Made by a program: the position numbers and the translations under genes. From positions 1 through 64,000 of the forward strand of contig DAOUKT010000019.1 in NCBI GenBank assembly GCA_034421015.1: a stretch of DNA of 64,000 nt, in the 5' to 3' direction. Source of the DNA: DAOUJW01 sp034421015. GTDB lineage: Bacteria; Chloroflexota; Dehalococcoidia; Lucifugimonadales; UBA2985. Below are positions 50,737-58,976 of the stretch, in pieces (the first letter of the stretch is position 1; every line of letters starts with the position of its first letter). Under the pieces are notes generated by a model. It worked only from the letters and a program-made list of their open reading frames with translations. It was not told the DNA's origin and did no database searches.

Positions 50737-52977
50737 ATGAGCAGCAGAGAGAGTAGCTTCTGGAGGAGGCGTCTGGGGACTACCCTGCCGTGGGTCCTGG
50801 TTCTGCTGGTGACCGCGGCAGTCTTGGGGCTTGCGGCTTGTGGAGGCGGAGAAGAGGAGAGCGCCGGCTCGGAGGCCACAGAGGCTGTAGCGGGTGGCTC
50901 CGGTGCAGCGCCCACGGAGGCGCCGCCAACGGCAGCCGGGGACGACGGCGCCCGTTCTGAGGCCACGGAGGCGCCGCCAACGGCAGCCGGGGATGACGGC
51001 GCCCGTTCTGAGGCCACGGAGGCGCCGCCAACGGCAGCCAGGGATGACAGCGCCCGTTCTGAGGCCACGGAGGCGCCGTCCTCCACTCCGGCACCTAAAA
51101 CAGTCCCCGCTCCGGTGCATACACCCGCATCGCCGACACCTTGGGGCATTCCCGCAGAGAGTGTTCAGGTTACGCTCGCTGCGAAATCCTCCGGCGTGCT
51201 TTCCCGGAATGAGCACGAGGCACTTCTGGTCTTGCAAGCCATCAAAGAAGACAACCTCCTCGCCTATGACATGATTTCAGGGTTTCCATTCTTGGCTGAC
51301 GGTGTTACAGACGAAGAACTGATAGCTCTCTCCGTTTTTCAGACCATCAATGAGAGGCTGGCGTATGACCAGACAGCGTTCCAAAGTACTTTCGAAGACC
51401 TCGATTGGTTCCAAGATGGAATAACGTTTCGCGAGGCGCGCTTCCTGGAATATGTGTCCACAATTAGCGATACAGGATTGATGGTGGCGCTACTGAAAAC
51501 GGGGTCACCTACCGAAGATGCGCCGGAGCCTGAGAGGGTCGACCTTCTCTGGGCGCAGGACGACCTGACTCATCTGGAATGGCGGGCCCTGATCTATATT
51601 CAAGACTTCAGAGAAGAGCAACCTGAGATAGCCGAAATGGTCATGGATCTTCCTTGGTTGAACGTGCGGAATTTTAGAGCCAGGCACCTGTCCGGGATAA
51701 CAAGCCTGAGTTCAATCAGCCAAGAGCCAGACATCGCCCGCACCCTATTGGAATTTCCATGGATGCAGGACGACAACTATACCGAGGATGAACAGTACGC
51801 AATGCGGGCGATTAGCCGCCTTGCCAAGTCTAACGTCGACCAAGCTCGGTCGTTGTTGAACGCACCGTTGGACTTAGGCGACAAATATCAAGAGCTACAT
51901 CCCAAATTATTGTACTCGGTGTCAGATCGCTGCTTTGCCAAGGGTGCAGCCCAGACCATTCTCGACCAACCCTGGTTTAACGACGGCATTACCCACGATG
52001 AAGTAGTCTTGAGTTTCATGTTGGGGCATGACAAGTGGCTTGCCCAAACCGCTTTTGGCAACTTGGCGGACGACCTTATTTTGGAAAAGCCAAATTGGAT
52101 GCACGATACCTTCTCATTGCCGGGAGGAGACGTGAATTTGTACGTCCTGTCCAGGGAACCTCTCGATGAAGCAGGGCCCCAGATCATTGAATGGGCTCGC
52201 ACCAGCATTGAAACCCTATCGGCCTTCATGGGGAATGAGGCTAGTTGGCCGTACAATTTCGTTGTCATTATGTTGGCGCCGGACCACCATTACGATGAAG
52301 CACAAGTAGCCGGGGTTCATTTCGGTTCGTTCGTGATGATCCGGGGGCCCATCCAAGCAACCGTTTATCACGAAATGGCCCACTATTACCACATGGATGG
52401 ACCCAGACCACTCAACTGGAGAATTCCGAAATGGCTGGTGGAGGGTTGGGCTGAGTTCTCGGCTACTTACACTTTGAATGTCAATCAGGACCCGGACTTG
52501 GAACGAGCCCACTACGCGGCGCAAGTAGGGGTTCTTGCCGCCTGTGGTCCAATGAAGGAGGAAGTAACCGGGGTTGGTGTTCCGTCGCTGTCGCCGGGCA
52601 GCGTAGCACAAGACCAATTCCCCAAAATCCAACACCTGTTGGAGGCAACTATTGGCGTTCCACGATATCAGCTGAAGGAGACGCCGCACTGGGCTTGTCA
52701 CTATCCCATCGGCGAGAATTTTCTCTTGGAGATATACAGGAGCCTAGGCCCGGAAGTGGTCGCGTCGGCCTTCAGGGAAATGTACCGCACTGCCTGGTTT
52801 GACCCGTACGTCTTCAGCGAATACGACGGTCTAACCGACGAGGAAATGGTTTACAAAATCTTCCTGGACAGCACGCCCCCCGAGAAGCAGGACCAGTTCG
52901 TTGACCTGTACCAACGGTTGCATGGTGGCCCGCCGACGCCAGCGTCAGCGCCGGGGGGGACCACACCTGCGGGGTGA
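50737..52977 (+). CDS. Lipoprotein with gluzincin-type metallopeptidase domain
   Basis: 746 residues. Signal peptide ending in lipobox LAAC, a linker of three 17-residue repeats, then at least six helical repeats with the W.xDG signature (FPFLADGVTDEE, LDWFQDGITFRE, FPWMQDDNYTEDE, QPWFNDGITHDE). The peptidase core is HEMAHYYH (545-552) with third ligand Glu569 in WLVEGWAEF. No LRR domain. The last residues (PPTPASAPGGTTPAG) are read out of frame through DNA of an RCC1 repeat, so the natural C-terminus was probably replaced by a fusion. Upstream is the broken membrane protein, the same partner type as at 2.9-6.6 kb. Confidence 0.75.
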   Translation: MSSRESSFWRRRLGTTLPWVLVLLVTAAVLGLAACGGGEEESAGSEATEAVAGGSGAAPTEAPPTAAGDDGARSEATEAPPTAAGDDGARSEATEAPPTAARDDSARSEATEAPSSTPAPKTVPAPVHTPASPTPWGIPAESVQVTLAAKSSGVLSRNEHEALLVLQAIKEDNLLAYDMISGFPFLADGVTDEELIALSVFQTINERLAYDQTAFQSTFEDLDWFQDGITFREARFLEYVSTISDTGLMVALLKTGSPTEDAPEPERVDLLWAQDDLTHLEWRALIYIQDFREEQPEIAEMVMDLPWLNVRNFRARHLSGITSLSSISQEPDIARTLLEFPWMQDDNYTEDEQYAMRAISRLAKSNVDQARSLLNAPLDLGDKYQELHPKLLYSVSDRCFAKGAAQTILDQPWFNDGITHDEVVLSFMLGHDKWLAQTAFGNLADDLILEKPNWMHDTFSLPGGDVNLYVLSREPLDEAGPQIIEWARTSIETLSAFMGNEASWPYNFVVIMLAPDHHYDEAQVAGVHFGSFVMIRGPIQATVYHEMAHYYHMDGPRPLNWRIPKWLVEGWAEFSATYTLNVNQDPDLERAHYAAQVGVLAACGPMKEEVTGVGVPSLSPGSVAQDQFPKIQHLLEATIGVPRYQLKETPHWACHYPIGENFLLEIYRSLGPEVVASAFREMYRTAWFDPYVFSEYDGLTDEEMVYKIFLDSTPPEKQDQFVDLYQRLHGGPPTPASAPGGTTPAG
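50914..51066. repeat. Three 51-bp tandem repeats in the metallopeptidase linker
   Basis: Each unit encodes TEAPPTAAGDDGARSEA; the third has two changes (Gly to Arg, Gly to Ser). They lie directly behind the lipobox and form a spacer. Confidence 0.85.
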
Positions 52978-53156
52978 GGACGGACGGCTCCGTGGCCTGC
53001 TGGGGCTATGACCGCTACGGCCAATCGACGACGCCGGAGGGTGAGTTCGCCAGCGTCAGCGCCGGGGGCGGGCACACCTGCGGTGTGAAGGCGGACGGCT
53101 CCGTGGCCTGCTGGGGGACCCAGGCACGTGGACTCACGGCCACAGCTGGTCAATAG
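52938..53156 (+). pseudogene. Fragment of an RCC1-repeat protein gene
   Basis: The frame encodes ASVSAGGDHTCGVRTDGSVACWG, a spacer, and a second copy of the same unit, ending at the TAG at 53154. These are RCC1-type propeller blades, which normally occur in sets of about seven. No start or leader is present. The left edge overlaps the last 40 bases of the metallopeptidase gene in another frame, so a deletion fused the two. Confidence 0.7.
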
Positions 53157-53196
53157 ATTCAATGAGATGGCGTTAGCCTAAACCCACACCAGACAA

Positions 53197-53230
53197 CCCC
53201 GGGCCCCTCTTCAGGAGAATGGGCCCGGGG
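53197..53230. terminator. GC-rich hairpin downstream of the lipoprotein cluster
   Basis: CCCCGGGCCC and GGGCCCGGGG form a perfect 10-bp stem with a 14-base loop. No T-run follows. Its position after the RCC1 fragment and before convergent genes fits a terminator. Confidence 0.5.
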
Positions 53231-53592
53231 CAGGGCAACCGGCCACATCATCCCTTCAGAGATGGCCGCCACACATATTCCCCGAGGACGGTCGGATGCT
53301 GTCCAGCCGCTTGGTGCTGACCGCCGGCCGTCCATAGCGGAGACGCAATGAGCGGGCGGCGCATCATTCTCCTCGGCTCCACCGCGCTATACTCGAAACT
53401 CCCACCGAAAAGTTCGCAGTACAGTACCGCCAGGCCCACCACCGCTTACGGTAGATACCGCCATCTTCGAGATGTCGCTCGGCAGCCTGTCGGCGCACCA
53501 GGGACTCGCGATTCCCGTAGTGTAACGCCTTGAGAAGGAGGAGCGCTGCTATACGAAGGAAGAGGCAAAACACACTGCCGGCGACTGCACCG
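53231..53592. other. Intergenic region without a recognisable gene
   Basis: About 360 bases between convergent gene clusters. Short overlapping frames only; no motif or repeat noticed. Confidence 0.35.
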
Positions 53593-54330
53593 TCAAAGAG
53601 TCTTGTGTCGAGCGCAGAACCAACTCTCACCCTCCTCCATCTGGAACCTTCCTGTGAATTCTTCTGAGTTGGCTATGTATTCAGCAGCCTTACTCTCCAG
53701 GGCTGTACGCGTGGTTTCGTCTCCGTATTCGAGCTCCAGTTGGTCGATGCTCTTTGAGGAGGGCTGGCCATCGAGAAAGATTGCCGCTCCTCTGAGGGCT
53801 CCTCTCGCAAGCAGAGGTCTTGTTTCAGGCTCAAGGTATCCATACCTGGCAAGAATTCTGGCAGCGTCCGCAGCATTCAAGCCCCTGATTAGTTCGCGAC
53901 TCCGGTAAAACCAAGGTTTGAATTTGCTATGTGCCTCCTCCACTGTCCTCAGGTTACCCATGAGGGCATCCAGACCACCCGCGCCAACCTCTCTGAACAC
54001 ACACGTTGCCCAATAGAAGAACCCTCGGCGCTTCCTACTTGACGGCACGAGATGGTCAAGCCGTCTGTGCAGACCTATATCCCGAATCGCCACCTTCTCA
54101 AATTGCCCACTCGACCACATGTCCCTGTAGGTGTCCTTGGCGGATTCGAAGATTTCCCTTTCGACAAACAGGCCCTGGCGCTGTCTATCTGAGAGAGCAT
54201 CCAAGAAGAGCTCGAAGCACTTGTACTGGTCGTTGAACCAACCTTGGAGCACGGCAATCTGCAAGGGTACGTCCTTATAGATTCGTATGTCGCAATCTTC
54301 CCGATCTGCTATGGCGTCTAGTTTCAGCAT
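53593..54330 (-). CDS. Hypothetical protein
   Basis: Predicted 245 residues from the ATG at 54330, with GAGG about 8 bases upstream. Soluble, highly charged, mainly helical. It contains NDQYKCFELFLDALSDRQRQGLF and an acidic C-terminal segment (LELEYGDETTRTALESKAAEYI). No family is recognised. It begins 23 bases after the antitoxin stop on the same strand and could belong to the toxin-antitoxin operon as a third component. Confidence 0.6.
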   Translation of the reverse strand: MLKLDAIADREDCDIRIYKDVPLQIAVLQGWFNDQYKCFELFLDALSDRQRQGLFVEREIFESAKDTYRDMWSSGQFEKVAIRDIGLHRRLDHLVPSSRKRRGFFYWATCVFREVGAGGLDALMGNLRTVEEAHSKFKPWFYRSRELIRGLNAADAARILARYGYLEPETRPLLARGALRGAAIFLDGQPSSKSIDQLELEYGDETTRTALESKAAEYIANSEEFTGRFQMEEGESWFCARHKTL

Positions 54331-54352
54331 TCTCAAACCTCACCTGCGGAGC

Positions 54353-54709
54353 TCAGCTTGTGTGCGTCGATGCCGATCCCTGATGGGAGACTTCGGTGCC
54401 GGCCGGTTGTGTTCCCACTTCCACGGGCTCAAGGCGTAGCCTCAGCCCCAATGCGTTGGTGACCTTCAGCAGCGTTGCCAGGGTGGGGTTGCCGTCGTCC
54501 GACAACACCTCGTAGAGGTTGCCTCGGTTCAGCCCCGTGTCCCGGGCGAGGGCGCTCATGTTCTGCGTCCGAGCGACGTGCTTGAGTGCCGCGCGAATCA
54601 CAGCCCCATCCCCTGGGTCCTCATCCATAGCCGCCCTGAGAAGTCCCCGGACATCCTCTTCGCCCTTGATATAATCCGCCGCGTTGAACTTTCGATACTC
54701 CTCAGACAT
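54353..54709 (-). CDS. Antitoxin of a RelE/ParE-type addiction module (HigA-like)
   Basis: 118 residues from the ATG at 54709; the toxin stop TAA overlaps this ATG by one base (TAATG). Typical antidote features: FNAADYIKGEEDVRGLLRAAM at the start, then an HTH (MSALARDTGLNRGNLYEVLSD), then TLATLLKVTNALGLRLRLEPV. Beyond about residue 90 a Thr/Ser/Gly-rich tail is unlike the usual family end. The HTH should bind the palindrome in front of the toxin gene and repress both genes. Confidence 0.88.
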   Translation of the reverse strand: MSEEYRKFNAADYIKGEEDVRGLLRAAMDEDPGDGAVIRAALKHVARTQNMSALARDTGLNRGNLYEVLSDDGNPTLATLLKVTNALGLRLRLEPVEVGTQPAGTEVSHQGSASTHTS

Positions 54710-55011
54710 TAGCTCCTCCATTCCGTCGCCATTCTCTTGGCCCGCTCGATGTCCCGACGTTGGCTGTCCTTGTCGCCACCGCACAGCAGGATGATCAACT
54801 CGGCGCCTCCCGTGATGAAGTAGACCCGGTATCCGGGTCCGTACTGAATCCTCATCTCGGACACGCCGTCTCCGACAGGTCTCACGTCTCCGAGATGCCC
54901 GTCTTCTGCTGCCAGTAACCTGGCGACGATGCGGTTCACCGCTTGACGGTCCCGCAACCTGCTCAACCACCGGTCAAACGCCGCGCTCCGCAGGATGGTG
55001 TACATGGTCAT
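54709..55011 (-). CDS. RelE/ParE-family toxin (addiction-module killer protein, HigB-like)
   Basis: 100 residues. The fold signature is clear: FDRWLSRLRDRQAVNRIVARL, a central strand with GDGVSEMRIQYGPGYRVYF, and LIILLCGGDKDSQRRDIERAKRMA. Family members are mRNA interferases or gyrase poisons; the type cannot be told here. The gene order, toxin first, is HigBA-like. A second in-frame ATG lies two codons in. An operator palindrome ends 3 bases before the start. Confidence 0.88.
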   Translation of the reverse strand: MTMYTILRSAAFDRWLSRLRDRQAVNRIVARLLAAEDGHLGDVRPVGDGVSEMRIQYGPGYRVYFITGGAELIILLCGGDKDSQRRDIERAKRMATEWRS

Positions 55012-55013
55012 AT

Positions 55014-55031
55014 TGTACGATATACCGTACA
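55014..55031. promoter_or_regulatory. Operator palindrome of the toxin-antitoxin operon
   Basis: TGTACG and CGTACA are perfect 6-base arms around ATATAC, almost touching the toxin start at 55011. There is no Shine-Dalgarno between, so transcription may start near the ATG and repressor binding would cover the promoter. Confidence 0.65.
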
Positions 55032-55071
55032 GTATGTGAAGCAGACTTCGAAGGCGGTGGAGGGCCCCGGT

Positions 55072-55140
55072 CTACGATTCCGCCGTTTCACCCCTGGGCA
55101 TCCGGTAGCCGACGCGGGGTTCGGTGAAGATGTAGGTGGG
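55072..55140 (-). pseudogene. Orphan 3' end of a kinase/regulator fusion gene
   Basis: On the minus strand it encodes PTYIFTEPRVGYRMPRGETAES to the TAG at 55074-55072, matching the last codons of the fusion at 12.1-14.5 kb (PTYIFTEPRVGFRMP). The reading frame upstream is not a kinase gene but a recombinase tail, joined exactly at CCCACC (55135-55140). Confidence 0.8.
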
Positions 55141-55178
55141 CCTATTTTCACGATAGACAGGGCCGTCTTTGAATTGTG
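55135..55178 (-). pseudogene. Left half of a recombinase 3'-end attachment scrap
   Basis: On the minus strand it encodes NSKTALSIVKIGP, as in the scraps at 0.1 and 19.6 kb (SKTVLS..IGPP). About 40 bases match those scraps closely, including CTGTCTATCGTGAAAATAGG, up to GGCCCACC. From there the sequence is kinase-gene DNA, not recombinase DNA. It is therefore a hybrid site. Confidence 0.75.
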
Positions 55179-55272
55179 GCTGGGGAGCCTCTGACTCCCT
55201 CCAGGGCCTTTTAGTCCTATAAGTCCAGAATAAAGCGATGAGCCGGTCGGCCCCTGACCCTGCCCTGGTCCC

Positions 55273-55683
55273 CTATTGCTTCATGGCAAATCTGATGGTC
55301 TGGCCATCGGAGCTGGTGATGGTCAGCTGGGAGTTGCTGACGGCAAACCCATCCGCATCAACCAGTAGCTCAAGGTACAGAGACTCCTGCGTGAACAGCT
55401 CGCGGCTTGGACAACCAGCCTCGGTCCAGCGAAGCTCCTCTATGGTAAAGGACGACCCCGAGGCGCTGTACCTCCCATCGTAGGAGTTGCATCCGGTCCA
55501 GCCACTGATGCCGCCCTCCTCAGAGAACTCAACCTCCACGTTTCCTATGGCTGGGCTATCTCCTATGGAAAGCAGCGTCCAGGATGTCCCCGCCAGGGGT
55601 TGCTCTTCCGATGAGCAGGCCAGTGCCAGGAGCGCCACGGCGCAGACCATGACCGGCAGCAACATCCTTCTCGCTACATCCAT
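55273..55683 (-). CDS. META-domain (HslJ-like) lipoprotein
   Basis: 136 residues. Signal peptide with lipobox LALAC (Cys23), then the META domain: LAGTSWTLLSIGDSPAIG, VEVEFSEEGGISGWTGCNSYDGRYSASGSSFTI and a final strand region QTIRFAMKQ. META/HslJ proteins sit in the cell envelope and are linked to heat or antibiotic stress in other bacteria; the molecular role is unknown. It is upstream of the toxin-antitoxin genes on the same strand but separated by the hybrid attachment scrap. Confidence 0.85.
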   Translation of the reverse strand: MDVARRMLLPVMVCAVALLALACSSEEQPLAGTSWTLLSIGDSPAIGNVEVEFSEEGGISGWTGCNSYDGRYSASGSSFTIEELRWTEAGCPSRELFTQESLYLELLVDADGFAVSNSQLTITSSDGQTIRFAMKQ

Positions 55684-55754
55684 GTCTCACGCTCCCATAT
55701 ACGACAGATCTAAGGAAGGTCGGATGCCCGCCCGCTCCTTCGCCCGGCAGCCGG

Positions 55755-56159
55755 TCAGTCCGACTTACCCCAGAGCCGCCATCCCGTGGTGGCCAGGACT
55801 AGGGGGATCAGGACGGCTATGACCATCCAGACGACGTCCGAGTGGACGCTGACCGATCCGCCCTCCTCCAGGGCAAGCAGGTGGACCCAGTTGCGGAAGA
55901 ACCAGATGGCCAGGGCGGCGTTGGCGTAGAAGAGGGCGTATGCGCCGAGCCGCGTGACGATGACGGCCTGCTGGCCGAACTGCGCCCGCATGTGGCCGAA
56001 ATTGACCGCCAGGGCGATGACGATGCCCACGGCGGAGATGATGTTTAGGACGGTCCAGACGGGTCCGGCGTCGTAGAGGGTGTCGAAGATGAAGTGGGCG
56101 GTGTACAGCGCCGAATAGGCCACCATCAGCCCGCCGGTTATCCTTGTTATCGTGGTCAT
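55755..56159 (-). CDS. Small integral membrane protein
   Basis: 134 residues with GGAGGACAGCG before the ATG at 56159. Four hydrophobic segments: ITGGLMVAYSALYTAHFIF, WTVLNIISAVGIVIALAV, LGAYALFYANAALAIWFF and VVWMVIAVLIPLVLATTGW. No known family. It lies 70 bases after the kinase/regulator gene on the same strand and is probably co-transcribed with it, so it could be a target or partner. Confidence 0.75.
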   Translation of the reverse strand: MTTITRITGGLMVAYSALYTAHFIFDTLYDAGPVWTVLNIISAVGIVIALAVNFGHMRAQFGQQAVIVTRLGAYALFYANAALAIWFFRNWVHLLALEEGGSVSVHSDVVWMVIAVLIPLVLATTGWRLWGKSD

Positions 56160-56229
56160 CGCTGTCCTCCAGGGGATTTCGATGTGGTCTTGCGACCCGT
56201 CATTCCGCGTCCCGCTTCCTCAAGTGGGT

Positions 56230-58599
56230 TCATGGTTCCTGCTCCCCCATCGCCATCAGGTAGCCGACGCGGGGCTCGGTGAAGATGAACCTGGGGTCGG
56301 CGGCATCGTCGCCCAGCTTGCGGCGGAGCTTCCTCACCAGGTCCCGCACCAGCCAGGGCTCGCCGACCTTCTCCGGTCCCCAGACCTGCTGGAGCAGCAC
56401 GGCGTGGGTCAGCGTGCGCGGGGCGTGGACCGAAAGCTCGTAGAGCACGGCGTACTCCGTGGCCGTCAGCTCCACCGGCTCGCCGTCCACTGTCACCCGG
56501 CGCAGGGCGTAGTCGATGCCCAGCCCCCCGGCATTGTAGGGTCCCGAGGGCTCCCCCTGGAAGGGCTCCAGCCGCTTCCTGAGCGCCGCCCTGATCCTCG
56601 CCGCCAGCTCCGTAGGCGAGAAGGGCTTGACCAGGTAGTCGGCCGCCCCCATGTCGAGGGCGCGGGCGACGGTCTCGTCCTGGCCGTACACCGACAGGAA
56701 GATAACCGGCACGTCGGCCTGGTTGCGGATGTCGTTCATCAGCTCGATGCCGTCGCTCCCCGGCAGCACCAGGTCCAGCAGGGCGAGGTGGGGCTTCTCC
56801 TCCTCCATGAGGCGGGGCACGTCGGCGGGGTCGCCGGTGGCGATGGGCGCATAGCCCGCACGCGTGAGCACGTCGCGGACGTACCGCAGGTCCTGGGGGT
56901 TGTCGTCCACGGCCAGGACGCGGACATTGGACGTGCGCCGCGAGCCGGTGGAGGCGGGATCGGGGGCCGTAGTCGCGGACTGTTCGACCGCCGGTAGGGT
57001 GAACGTGAACCGCGCCCCCAGACCCGGCCCGTCGCTCTCGGCCCAGATGCGGCCCCCGTGGGCCTCCACGATGCCCTTGCAGATGGCGAGGCCCAGCCCC
57101 GACCCCTCGACGCCGGAGCGGTGGTCGGACCCGGAGGCCCGCGAGAACTTGCGGAAAAGCTCCGGCAGAAGCTCAGCCGGTATGCCCCGGCCCCGGTCGG
57201 AGACGGCGACGGCGACGTGCACCCCGTCCCGCACGGCGGTCAACACGATGGGCGATTCCTCCGGGGAGTACCCGGCGGCGTTGGAGAGCAGGTTGCCCAG
57301 CACCTGGACGATGCGCCCCCTATCGGCCATCACCATCGGCAGGTCCGCCGCCAGCTGTACGTCCAGGGGGTTCCTCGCGTCTCCGCTGCGGAACAGGCCC
57401 CCGGCCTCCTCCACCAGCGGGCGCAGGTCAACGGGCTCGGGGTCGACCGGCAGCGCCCCCGTCTCGATGCGGGCCACGTCCAGCAGGTTGCCGATCAGGC
57501 CGCGCATGTGCTCGGTCTGGTCCTGGATGATGCGGTGGAACTGGCGCATCTCGGCCGGGTCCAGCCGGGCCGATTGCGCAGCCAGGGTATCGACGGACCC
57601 CTTGACGGACATCAAGGGGGAGCGCAGCTCGTGGCTCACCATGGCCAGGAACTCTGCCCGCAGCCGCCCCTGCTCCTCGACATCCGTCATGTCCTGCATG
57701 GTGACCACCACCGACTCCAACTCCCCCTCGTCGGAGCGAATGGGCGTGGCGTTGAGCAGGACGCTGATGCTCCGTCCGTCGGGGACACTCATCACGATCT
57801 CCTCGGCCCGCACCGTATCGGTGTCGCCCAGGAGCCGGGCCAGGGGAAACTCCTGTAGGGAGAACTCGCTCCCGTCGGCGCGGCGTATGGTCATCAACCC
57901 CAGCAGGTCCTCCGGCCCCTGGTCAGGATTCCGCAGCCCGTCGATGATCCGTCTGCCCTCCCGGTTGAAGGACACCGCAGCGCCCCTCCTCATGTCGAAG
58001 ACGGCCACGCCCACCGGCGAGGTGTCGATGAGGGTCTCAAGGTCCGCCCTGGCCCGCTGCTCCTCCCGGTGCGTGCGGGCGTTGGCGATGACCAGCGCCG
58101 CCTGGGAGGCGAACATCACCAGGGTCTCCTCGTCCTCCTGCGTGAACTCCTCACCGTCCTCCGTGTCGCCCACGAAGACGTGGCCCACCAGGACGCCCCG
58201 GTGGAACATGGGCGCCGCCATGAAGCTGTAGGCTGGCCCCACCGGCGTGGGAGCGGTGAGGCCCAGGCCCCCGAGGTGCTCCACCAGGTCGGTCAGGCGC
58301 AGGGGCTCGGAGATGCCGGTCAGGGCCTGGAAGATGCGCAAGCCGTCCGGCATGAGCCAGAGCTGCTCCGACTCGTCGCCGCTCAGCCCGGAGGACAGGA
58401 AGTCCTCGAACGCGCCGCCGTCGCCGAGTAGGGTCATCACCCCGTGGCGTGCGCCGGTCAGGGAGCGGGCCGAGTCCAGCGCCCCCTGGAGCACCTGGTC
58501 GAAGTCCAGGCTCTCGTTGATGCGGAGGCTGGCCTCGCTCAGGCGCGTCAGACGCTCCTGAAGCGCCTCGAAGTCTCGGTCCCGCTGGTCTGCATTCAT
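56230..58599 (-). CDS. One-protein two-component system: GAF-PAS-histidine kinase-receiver-OmpR-type DNA-binding fusion
   Basis: 789 residues with AGGAGGTAAG before the ATG. Same order as the fusion at 12.1-14.5 kb: coiled start (LQERLTRLSEASLRINES), GAF, PAS-like, phosphoacceptor His323 (AMVSHELRSPL), ATPase domain (GRGIPAEL, GLGLAIC), receiver with Asp609 (LLDLVLPGSDG), and winged helix ending FIFTEPRVGYLMAMGEQEP. The two proteins are near-identical in the ATPase boxes but differ in the sensors. No membrane helix. It is divergent from the surface-protein genes at 59 kb and could regulate them. Confidence 0.9.
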   Translation of the reverse strand: MNADQRDRDFEALQERLTRLSEASLRINESLDFDQVLQGALDSARSLTGARHGVMTLLGDGGAFEDFLSSGLSGDESEQLWLMPDGLRIFQALTGISEPLRLTDLVEHLGGLGLTAPTPVGPAYSFMAAPMFHRGVLVGHVFVGDTEDGEEFTQEDEETLVMFASQAALVIANARTHREEQRARADLETLIDTSPVGVAVFDMRRGAAVSFNREGRRIIDGLRNPDQGPEDLLGLMTIRRADGSEFSLQEFPLARLLGDTDTVRAEEIVMSVPDGRSISVLLNATPIRSDEGELESVVVTMQDMTDVEEQGRLRAEFLAMVSHELRSPLMSVKGSVDTLAAQSARLDPAEMRQFHRIIQDQTEHMRGLIGNLLDVARIETGALPVDPEPVDLRPLVEEAGGLFRSGDARNPLDVQLAADLPMVMADRGRIVQVLGNLLSNAAGYSPEESPIVLTAVRDGVHVAVAVSDRGRGIPAELLPELFRKFSRASGSDHRSGVEGSGLGLAICKGIVEAHGGRIWAESDGPGLGARFTFTLPAVEQSATTAPDPASTGSRRTSNVRVLAVDDNPQDLRYVRDVLTRAGYAPIATGDPADVPRLMEEEKPHLALLDLVLPGSDGIELMNDIRNQADVPVIFLSVYGQDETVARALDMGAADYLVKPFSPTELAARIRAALRKRLEPFQGEPSGPYNAGGLGIDYALRRVTVDGEPVELTATEYAVLYELSVHAPRTLTHAVLLQQVWGPEKVGEPWLVRDLVRKLRRKLGDDAADPRFIFTEPRVGYLMAMGEQEP

Positions 58600-58976
58600 C
58601 GAATCTTACCTCCTGGGTTGGGGGTGACGGCGCCGTTTCCGGCCCCCGGACGCCCTGGGAACCTTCACAGAAGTATATACCAAAAACCACAAAAGAAGAA
58701 ATAAAAACCACGTGGAAGCCATAGGCGGTCTGGTACGATGGCTTACTGGGTTCCTCGGAACTCAGCCCAGTAATCGTGCTCGAAGAGGTGCGTAGTCTGC
58801 TGTAATGAGACTTCATATCAAATAGAGGCACAGCTGGGAGGTGTTGAGGCAGGGCAAAGGGGCTACGGAATGGGTCCTGCCTCTGCCCTGAGTGTTGATA
58901 CTGCATGTCAAAGAAGAGTTGAAACGGACGGCAACACAACGAAAAGAAGAGCGCGTACAGGAGGAATTCAGAGCCA
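58600..58976. promoter_or_regulatory. Divergent control region between kinase/regulator and surface-protein genes
   Basis: About 377 bases without a gene. It contains inverted arms TACTGGG (58744-58750) and CCCAGTA (58766-58772) around TTCCTCGGAA, a plausible regulator site. The AGGAGG of the surface-protein gene is at its right end. Confidence 0.45.
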
